Shown one piece after another: positions 49,749-55,219 of a stretch of DNA of 55,219 bases (its first letter is position 1; every line of letters starts with the position of its first letter). The stretch spans positions 1 through 55,219 of the forward strand of contig CACXJZ010000015.1 in the NCBI GenBank assembly GCA_902768105.1. Reading direction: 5' to 3'. The position numbers and the translations under genes were made by a program. This DNA is from an uncultured Prevotellaceae bacterium (GTDB lineage Bacteria > Bacteroidota > Bacteroidia > Bacteroidales > Bacteroidaceae). The notes under the pieces are model-generated. The model made no database searches. It was not told where the DNA came from and saw nothing but the letters and a program-made list of their open reading frames with translations.

Positions 49749-50294
49749 TCAATTTACATTCTTACGGCACTTGCAGCTACAATTGTGCAGCTGCCTGACT
49801 GGGAACGTGAAGTAGGTGTCGGGGAAGGGCTCGTCCCTTAGTGTGAAGTGCCACCACTCGCTGTCTAACGGCTTGAAGCCGTGGTCAAGCATGGCCTTGC
49901 GCAGCAGCATGCGGTTCTTGAACTGCTGTTCGGTGATGCTACGGCCCTTGGGACTCGTGCTGTTGTCGCCCGTATATTCGCCCGTCTCAGGATTGCCGCA
50001 GAAGTCGGGATGGCTCTCGGGACCGAACCACTCTATGTCTTCTTGGGCAAAGCAATCGGTCGCATATTTCTTGCCGTCTGCCGAGGTTAGTTTCAGTTGT
50101 ATACATCTTGAATACAACTGACTGTGTCCTGCCTTTTGTCTGCTCTTGACAGTACCCCAATACACTCGCGGACGTGGACTTTCCGTAATGGCAGCCACGA
50201 TGTCCACAATGGAGAACCACCATTGGGACTTCTCTTCATCCCAAATGGCACGAACCTCGTGGTCCTTAAAGAAACGAATAGATATCTTGCTCAT
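49749..50294 (-). CDS. Chimeric protein: BRO-N antirepressor start joined to a VanX/DdpX C-terminus
   Basis: 181 residues from MSKISIRFF. Residues about 1-80 are BRO-N-like, as in phage antirepressors (IRFFKDHEVRAIWDEEKSQWWFSIVDIVAAITESPRPRVYWGTVKSR, then LKLTSADGKKYATDC). From about 84 on it matches the C-terminal third of D-Ala-D-Ala dipeptidases (EWFGPESHPDFCGN, KGRSITEQQFKNRMLLRKAMLDHGFKPLDSEWWHFTLRDEPFPDTYF). The EWWH motif (catalytic Glu and zinc His) is present, but the upstream SxHxxGxAxD part with the other two zinc ligands is missing, so dipeptidase activity is not expected. Both halves are truncated. The gene keeps a good promoter. A frame extending upstream into the 16-bp repeats from a GTG is rejected. 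Confidence 0.75.
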   Translation of the reverse strand: MSKISIRFFKDHEVRAIWDEEKSQWWFSIVDIVAAITESPRPRVYWGTVKSRQKAGHSQLYSRCIQLKLTSADGKKYATDCFAQEDIEWFGPESHPDFCGNPETGEYTGDNSTSPKGRSITEQQFKNRMLLRKAMLDHGFKPLDSEWWHFTLRDEPFPDTYFTFPVRQLHNCSCKCRKNVN

Positions 50295-50306
50295 ATTACA
50301 TCTATA

Positions 50307-50418
50307 ACTTATGACAGGTACCACTTATGACAGGTACCACTTATGACAGGTACCACTTATGACAGGTACCACTTATGACAGGTACCACTTATGACAGGTA
50401 CCACTTATGACAGGTACC
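50307..50418. repeat. Seven perfect 16-bp tandem repeats in the leader of the chimeric gene
   Basis: ACTTATGACAGGTACC is repeated seven times without a mismatch. Each unit contains the palindrome GGTACC. The array lies between the promoter (50439-50470) and the start codon (50294), so it forms nearly the whole leader of about 140 nt. A single extra AGGTCCATGTCATATGAG follows on the promoter side. Confidence 0.9.
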
Positions 50419-50438
50419 AGGTCCATGTCATATGAGCG

Positions 50439-50470
50439 CAAAGATAAAGAATAAAATGGAATGTACCAAA
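50439..50470 (-). promoter_or_regulatory. Promoter of the chimeric gene
   Basis: Minus strand TTTG (50467-50470), 20 nt, TATCTTTG (50439-50446). Confidence 0.8.
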
Positions 50471-50499
50471 TTTTTGGAGGAAAATCAGCCTCGCTAAAC

Positions 50500-50625
50500 T
50501 TTTCATGGCATGAAACCTACCTTGTCCCGTAATGAATCGTACCTTTTCATGGCATGAAACTATCCGCTACATACTATGTAATGGTGCTCTACATGGCGAG
50601 TAAGCAGCCGTTACATGGCGAGTAA
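50500..50625. repeat. Two pairs of direct repeats upstream of the chimeric gene promoter
   Basis: TTTTCATGGCATGAAAC at 50500-50516 and 50544-50560 (each a near-palindrome), and ACATGGCGAGTAA at 50591-50603 and 50613-50625 (22-bp period). They could be operators. The gap 50471-50887 otherwise holds only the inverted repeats at 50652-50687 and 50797-50839 and a possible GGTGCC/GGCACC stem (50699-50730); no convincing gene. Confidence 0.55.
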
Positions 50626-50651
50626 AGAGAAAGTGTGGAAGAATAAAAAGT

Positions 50652-50687
50652 AATCGCCGCGATTGCATGGTCACAATCCCGGCGATT
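50652..50687 (-). terminator. Terminator-like hairpin downstream of the GH97-GH3 operon
   Basis: A 14-bp stem with one mismatch (AATCGCCGCGATTG / CAATCCCGGCGATT), 8-nt loop, followed on the minus strand by ACTTTTTATTC. It lies 200 nt past the GH3 stop. A second perfect 12-bp inverted repeat (GTTTCCTGATTT / AAATCAGGAAAC) is closer, at 50797-50839, with a 19-nt loop. Confidence 0.6.
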
Positions 50688-50887
50688 GTGCGTTGATAGG
50701 TGCCAGGTTTGATATAGATACCCGGCACCCTGAAGCCTGCAGATTGGCACCTCTTAAATTTTGATTCGACAGCATGTCTTTTTTGAAAAATCTGATGTTT
50801 CCTGATTTTCGTTTTTACAGTCAACCTAAATCAGGAAACGTCAGTCAGTCCTCAGATTGAAGGGTTTTCTCATTTGGTGAGTAGTGA

Positions 50888-53539
50888 TTACTTGAGGGTG
50901 AAGGGGAGCATCTGCAGGTCGGCGTCGCGCGACGAGGTGCCGCAGAGAATCTGGTATTGGCCAGTCTTAACGGCCAGTTCGTCAATGTTCTCGTCGTAGT
51001 ATTCAAATGCCTCACCGTCGAGGGCGATGACAGCCTTCTTCGTCTCACCGGGCTTGAGGGTCAGCTTCTGGAATCCCTTAAGCGCCTTGATGGGAGCACC
51101 CGGGTCGTTCAAACGCTTCACATATACCTGTACGGTCTCTGTTCCCTCGCAGCTGCCCGTGTTGGTGACAGGCACCACAACAACGATACCCTTCACCTGA
51201 CCGGAAGTGACCTTTGCCGACTTCTTGGTAATCTTGGGCTTGCCGACCTTGAAGGTTGTATAGGAGAGGCCATAGCCGAAGGCATACTGCGGATCGCCCG
51301 TGAAGTAGCGATAGGTGCGGTTCTTCATCGAGTAGTCCAGGAAGTCGGGCAAATCCTGTGTGGAACGGTAGAACGTGACGGGCAGCTTGCCACCGGGGTT
51401 ATAGTCGCCAAACAGCACGTCGGCCAAGGCACGGGCACCGCCCTGACCAGGATACCAGGCCTGCAGCAAGGCATCGTACTGTCCCTCAACGCTGCCGAAG
51501 GCAATGGCCGAGCCGCTGCAGTTGACGAAGATGACGGGACGTCCTGTCTCATGCATGGCACGCACCAGCCGCTGCTGTACGGTGGGCAGCTCAATGTCCT
51601 GCTTGTCGCCACCTTCGCCCTCCATCTGGGCAGAGATGCCGCCGATGATGATGATGGCGTCGGCCTCCTTCACCTCGTTAGCCAGGTCGCTGAAGTCCAC
51701 CAGCACGCGTTCGCAGATGTCACCGCGCAGCATGGCGAACTGTCCGTTGCCGTGACGGTACTCAATGCTGATGTCGTAGGTCTTTCCCTTCTCAACAGGG
51801 AACGACTTGTACTCGGGATTACGTCCGAAGCCGAAGCCACGCCGCATGGAGGGCTGTGCCTCTTCCACCACTTCGCCGTTGACGCGCAGCACGTAGCCGT
51901 TATCGGTCATCAGCGTGTATTTCATGTCGCCTGTGAACGTTGACTTGTATGTTCCGCTGACGCGGACGGAGAGCGAGTCGCGGTTGACACCCTGGGCAAA
52001 GCCCCAGGCTCCGAAGGTCGAGAAGTTCAGCTCGTTGTAGTAACCCGTCACAGCAGGCTCGCCGCTCAGCTCCCTATTATTGTAGAACTCCACCAGCGCT
52101 CCCTTGCCGTCGTTGAAGTCGCCTAAGTGGTGAATGGTGTTGTAATCATCGTTCAGCTCGCAGGCCTTATGGTAGATAATCTTCGCACCCGGGACAGCCT
52201 GTCGGATGCCACTGAGCAGCGAGTGCTGGTGGGCTTCGGTAGGCGTTCCGCCGTAGTTGCCGTTCAGCATGCCGACGTCGTCAGCGTTCGGGCCGATGAC
52301 GGCCAGCGTCCTGACGGTTTTAGAAAGTGGCAAAACGGGCTTGCCTCCAACCCCGAAGGGCTTGTTTTCCAGCAGCACCATGCTTTCGCGGGCAGCCTGT
52401 GTGGCCAGAGCGTCGTGCTTTTCGCTGCTGATGACATCCTCACCCAGGTTGGCCCAGGGAAGCATGTCGGCAGGGTCGAACATTCCCAGCTCGAAACGGC
52501 CGGTCAGCGTGTAGCGCAGGTGGTTATCGAGGTCGCTCTCCTTGATGAGTCCCTTCTGCAGCGCCTCCTGCAGTACCATGAACACCTTGCCGCACTCCAG
52601 GTCAGTACCGTTCAGTATGGCATCGACAGAAGCCGACAGCGGGTCATTGTGCGTCTCGTGCTGTCCGCGATTGAAGAAGTTGTTGATGGCGTCGCAGTCG
52701 GTGACCACCAGTCCCTGGTAGTTCCACTTGTTACGCAGAATGTCGATGAGCAGACGGTCGCTGGTGCAGCAAGGCTTCCCCTCGAACCGCTGGTAGGCAC
52801 ACATCACCTCGCGTACGTCACCCTTCTTCACCAGTGCCTTGAAGGCAGGCAGGTAGGTTTCCCAGAGGTCGCGGTTCGTCGGCTCTACGTTCATCGAGTG
52901 GCGTAAGGGCTCCGGTCCGCTGTGTACGGCATAGTGCTTGGCGCAGGCATGGGTCTTGTAATAGGTGTCGGGTGTTGGGTGGTGGGTGGTGGTACCTTGC
53001 ATGCCCAGCACGGTTTGTACGCCCAGCACGGCATTCATGTAGGGGTCTTCGCCACATGTCTCCTGACCGCGTCCCCAGCGGGGGTCACGGAAGATGTTGA
53101 CGTTGGGACACCAGAAGGTAAGCTCTGGGTTGCCAGGATAGTAGCGTTCGCCCATACCCACGTGCGTGACGCTATGGTCGGAACGGTTCCAGTTGGCACG
53201 TGCCTCGTCGCTCACCTGCGAGAATACGTCATAGACCAGCTGCGCGTTGAAGGCAGCAGCCATTCCGATGGGCTGCGGATAAACCGTATAGCCTCCCTGC
53301 CTCACACCGTGACAAGCCTCGCTCCACCAGTTATACGACGGGATGCCCAGACGCTCTATCGATACGCTCTTGTTCATCATCAGTCCTACTTTCTCCTCTG
53401 GAGTCAGCATGCCTAACAGGTTCTCTACTCGTTCCGCCCGAGGCAGTTGTGGGTTCTGCCACGGGTATTTCACTTGGGCTTTCACACTCACGGCGCTCAT
53501 GGTCAGGGCCACGGATGCCATCATCAGTATTTTCTTCAT
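50888..53539 (-). CDS. GH3 beta-xylosidase/glucosidase-like glycoside hydrolase
   Basis: 883 residues. Signal peptide to about 21 (ALTMSAVSVKAQ). GH3 N-terminal barrel (about 40-370: PSYNWWSEACHGVRQGG, FWCPNVNIFRDPRWGRGQETCGEDP, KHYAVHSGPE, NYQGLVVTDCDAINNF with nucleophile Asp281), GH3 C-terminal domain interrupted by a PA14-like insert (about 520-620: GDMKYTLMTDNGYVLRVNGEVVEE), and a fibronectin-III-like end (about 795-870). The domain order and CGEDP segment suit the beta-xylosidase/alpha-arabinosidase branch. It is probably periplasmic. A micro-repeat encodes THHPTPDTYY (52967-52994). It starts 29 nt after the GH97 stop. Confidence 0.92.
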   Translation of the reverse strand: MKKILMMASVALTMSAVSVKAQVKYPWQNPQLPRAERVENLLGMLTPEEKVGLMMNKSVSIERLGIPSYNWWSEACHGVRQGGYTVYPQPIGMAAAFNAQLVYDVFSQVSDEARANWNRSDHSVTHVGMGERYYPGNPELTFWCPNVNIFRDPRWGRGQETCGEDPYMNAVLGVQTVLGMQGTTTHHPTPDTYYKTHACAKHYAVHSGPEPLRHSMNVEPTNRDLWETYLPAFKALVKKGDVREVMCAYQRFEGKPCCTSDRLLIDILRNKWNYQGLVVTDCDAINNFFNRGQHETHNDPLSASVDAILNGTDLECGKVFMVLQEALQKGLIKESDLDNHLRYTLTGRFELGMFDPADMLPWANLGEDVISSEKHDALATQAARESMVLLENKPFGVGGKPVLPLSKTVRTLAVIGPNADDVGMLNGNYGGTPTEAHQHSLLSGIRQAVPGAKIIYHKACELNDDYNTIHHLGDFNDGKGALVEFYNNRELSGEPAVTGYYNELNFSTFGAWGFAQGVNRDSLSVRVSGTYKSTFTGDMKYTLMTDNGYVLRVNGEVVEEAQPSMRRGFGFGRNPEYKSFPVEKGKTYDISIEYRHGNGQFAMLRGDICERVLVDFSDLANEVKEADAIIIIGGISAQMEGEGGDKQDIELPTVQQRLVRAMHETGRPVIFVNCSGSAIAFGSVEGQYDALLQAWYPGQGGARALADVLFGDYNPGGKLPVTFYRSTQDLPDFLDYSMKNRTYRYFTGDPQYAFGYGLSYTTFKVGKPKITKKSAKVTSGQVKGIVVVVPVTNTGSCEGTETVQVYVKRLNDPGAPIKALKGFQKLTLKPGETKKAVIALDGEAFEYYDENIDELAVKTGQYQILCGTSSRDADLQMLPFTLK
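52967..52994. repeat. GGTGTTGGGTGGTGGGT micro-repeat in GH3
   Basis: Encodes TTHHPTPDTYY on the minus strand between GMQG and KTHACAKHY, in frame. Confidence 0.55.
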
Positions 53540-53568
53540 TGTCGGTAAGTTAATGGTGTCATGTTGAG

Positions 53569-55219
53569 TTATTGGATAACCAGACCACCATTCTGCGGAA
53601 TGGTAACGGTCAGTTGTTGTTTCTTGTTCAGCTTGGCTGCAGAGACGCTGCCCTCCAACTGTGGGTTGTCGCTATAGACGGTTACCTGCTGCTTGGCAGC
53701 GAACATGGGCAGGGTGATGGTCTGCTTCAGCGGCTGGGCGCTGGCATTGATGCCTGCCACGTACCACTTGTCGCCCGTGCGACGGGCCAGGATGACGTAC
53801 TTGCCAGGGTAGCCGTCGATGAAACGCACCTCGTCCCACGTTGTAGGCACCTGCTTCATGAAGTCAATGGCCCATGCAGGGGCATCCGTCAGGTTGTTGG
53901 GTGCCAGGGCGAAGTGCTGGACGCTGCTCTGGAACAGCACGGCCGTAGCCAGGGCATAGACGTCGCTGGTACGACGCGTGGTGCCGTGCTGGTTGTCGGC
54001 GCTATAGCGCTTGTTGAGCGTGGAGCCTCCGAAGTCCATCGAGCCCACCGTGTTGCGGATGAAGGTGTGTGTGCAGCCGTTCTGTGCCTCGGCATCGCAG
54101 GCGCCCTGTCCGAAGTGCAGGTTCTCAGAGGCCAGCACAGCCTCGGAAGCCACGTAGTTGGGATACATGCGCTCCCAGCCTCTGGGCAATGTACAACCGT
54201 GGAAGATGACCTGTATGCCGAAGTCGTTGGCGTCGGTCAGGATGTCCTCGTAGAGCTGCATCATCGGCTGTTTGTCACCTCCGAAGAAGTCAACCTTGAT
54301 GCCCAGGATGCCGTTCTTCTGCATCCACGCCATCTCCTTGCGACGGGCGCTTGAACGGTCCATCTTATGCAGAGGTGACTGCGGAGCATCGTTCCATGAG
54401 CCGTTGGAGTTGTACCACAGGAAGATACCCACGCCTTTCGTGCGGCCGTAGCGGGCCAGCTCCTCCATCTTCTCGTAGCCTATCTGCACGTCCCACAGCG
54501 CGTCGATGAGCACAGAGCGGTAGCCCATAGCGGCTGCGAAGTCGATGTAGTTCTTCTGCTCGTCGAAGTTACAGCTGGGGTCCATCTTGATGATCCACGA
54601 CCAGGTGCCCTTGCCGTAGGTGTAGTCGCGGCTGGCGGCATACTTGGGTTGCACAAGGTCCCAGGGGACGGTGGTCTCAACGATGTTCTGCAGCGTGGTG
54701 CCAAGGGTGATGGTGCGCCAGGGGGTGCAGCCGGGCAGGGCTATCGACGGCGTGGTGGAGCCAACGCCGTTCATCTCGCCTGGCTGGGGGAATCCAATGC
54801 GGTAGTTTGCCCCTTGTTCATTCAGCAGACGACAGCCCACATAACCGCCGTCGGTGCCTGTCTCGCTGATGAGCAGCCAGCCAGACGGAACCTTGAACAG
54901 GCAGGGGAACGTAAAGCCTTCGCCCCAGCCGTTAGTGCCTGTGGGAGCGTCGAGCGTGTAAGGTGTCTCGTAGCTGGGTGAGGTGCGTGCAAAACCACCC
55001 ATCGGCTTCGACTGCGGACAAAGGAACGTGGTAGTGCCTTCGGGCAGCGCGAAGTTGCTGATCTCCGACTCCACGACGGCAACGCGTGTGTCTCTCTTGG
55101 GATAAACCATATAACGGAAGGCTACGTCGCGGTTGCTGACGCGGAAGATGATGTCGAGGGCGTGACGGCCGTCCTTCTCAAACTGGCAGACAGCCTCCGT
55201 AGCCTCGTAGCTGACGTGG
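53569..55219 (-). CDS. GH97 glycoside hydrolase (partial, N-terminus outside the window)
   Basis: At least 549 residues; the frame stays open to the window edge (upstream codons read HVSYEATEAVCQFEKDGRHALDIIFRVSNRDVAFRYMVYP). Part of the N-terminal beta-sandwich, then a TIM barrel (WSWIIKMDPSCNFDEQKNYIDFAAAMGYRSVLIDALWD, KGVGIFLWYNSNGSWND, MQKNGILGIKVDFFGGDKQ, VIFHGCTLPRGWERMYPNYVASEAVLASE) and a C-terminal beta domain. The Asp in KVDFFGGDKQ suggests the retaining branch of the family (alpha-galactosidase or beta-L-arabinopyranosidase type) rather than the inverting alpha-glucosidases. First visible gene of an operon with GH3. Confidence 0.93.
   Translation of the reverse strand, partial: HVSYEATEAVCQFEKDGRHALDIIFRVSNRDVAFRYMVYPKRDTRVAVVESEISNFALPEGTTTFLCPQSKPMGGFARTSPSYETPYTLDAPTGTNGWGEGFTFPCLFKVPSGWLLISETGTDGGYVGCRLLNEQGANYRIGFPQPGEMNGVGSTTPSIALPGCTPWRTITLGTTLQNIVETTVPWDLVQPKYAASRDYTYGKGTWSWIIKMDPSCNFDEQKNYIDFAAAMGYRSVLIDALWDVQIGYEKMEELARYGRTKGVGIFLWYNSNGSWNDAPQSPLHKMDRSSARRKEMAWMQKNGILGIKVDFFGGDKQPMMQLYEDILTDANDFGIQVIFHGCTLPRGWERMYPNYVASEAVLASENLHFGQGACDAEAQNGCTHTFIRNTVGSMDFGGSTLNKRYSADNQHGTTRRTSDVYALATAVLFQSSVQHFALAPNNLTDAPAWAIDFMKQVPTTWDEVRFIDGYPGKYVILARRTGDKWYVAGINASAQPLKQTITLPMFAAKQQVTVYSDNPQLEGSVSAAKLNKKQQLTVTIPQNGGLVIQ

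Noticed and set aside
50307-50418. CRISPR array
   Set aside because: The 16-bp units are directly adjacent with no spacers and no cas gene is near; it is a simple tandem repeat.
50567-50824. 85-codon frame on the minus strand in the gap before GH3
   Set aside because: No family resemblance, no promoter, and it spans inverted repeats and direct repeats that better explain the region.
1-55219. tRNA, rRNA, integrase, transposase or attachment sites
   Set aside because: I looked for the conserved parts of each and saw none, so the accessory region at 1-10.6 kb cannot be given element borders.

Overview
The window looks like chromosome from a Bacteroidota species, most likely Prevotella or a close relative. 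The reasons are a SusC/SusD pair, SusD-type and other lipoproteins, the Bacteroidota promoter pattern (TTTG, 19-20 nt, TAnnTTTG) in front of many genes, a Bacteroidota-type HU protein, and short intragenic repeats whose peptides I associate with Prevotella proteomes. No rRNA, tRNA or CRISPR array was seen. The taxonomic call is inference.

Layout. 1-10.6 kb is an accessory region. It holds a frameshifted VirE-N/DUF3987 gene, a Rha/KilAC regulator, a small OB-like protein, and a tightly overlapping three-gene unit in which two proteins share an NHF..GS..QVFN motif, next to a WYL regulator. It also holds an AT-rich YoeB-type toxin-antitoxin pair, a lipoprotein, a short peptide gene followed by a broken fimbrillin-like gene, and an HU gene with an elaborate upstream region. 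10.8-26.1 kb is a polysaccharide utilisation locus, probably for arabinan: a membrane-spanning AraC-type regulator without a kinase, SusC, SusD, a surface glycan-binding lipoprotein with a duplicated C-terminal module, two GH43 enzymes, and a convergent GH51 arabinofuranosidase. 26.1-28.4 kb is a LemA/DUF2207 pair.

28.5-39.3 kb is one closely packed plus-strand run. It goes from an orphan ABC ATPase and a CobD-like aminotransferase, through yicC, gmk and nadD, into envelope genes (phosphoethanolamine transferase, two acyltransferases, HAD phosphatase, large membrane protein, GT2), facing a Wzx-type flippase. 40.8-43.9 kb is a thiamine uptake operon (TonB receptor plus PnuT) behind a TPP riboswitch. 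44.0-48.4 kb, on the same strand, encodes a cupin, an NMT1/THI5-like periplasmic binding protein, a SpoIIE-type phosphatase/kinase sensor and a STAS protein: a complete partner-switch module with a possible pyrimidine or thiamine-precursor input. 48.4-55.2 kb has an L-cysteine desulfidase family gene, a chimeric BRO-N/VanX gene behind seven perfect 16-bp repeats, and a GH97-GH3 operon cut by the window edge.

The most unusual signals are: (1) many short modular repeats inserted in frame inside otherwise ordinary genes; (2) three copies of a palindromic element whose stems change on both sides at once, two of them sitting on transcription starts; (3) the shared-motif operon beside the WYL gene; (4) the THI5-like/SpoIIE/STAS module beside the TPP-riboswitch operon; (5) the chimeric gene with the 16-bp tandem leader.
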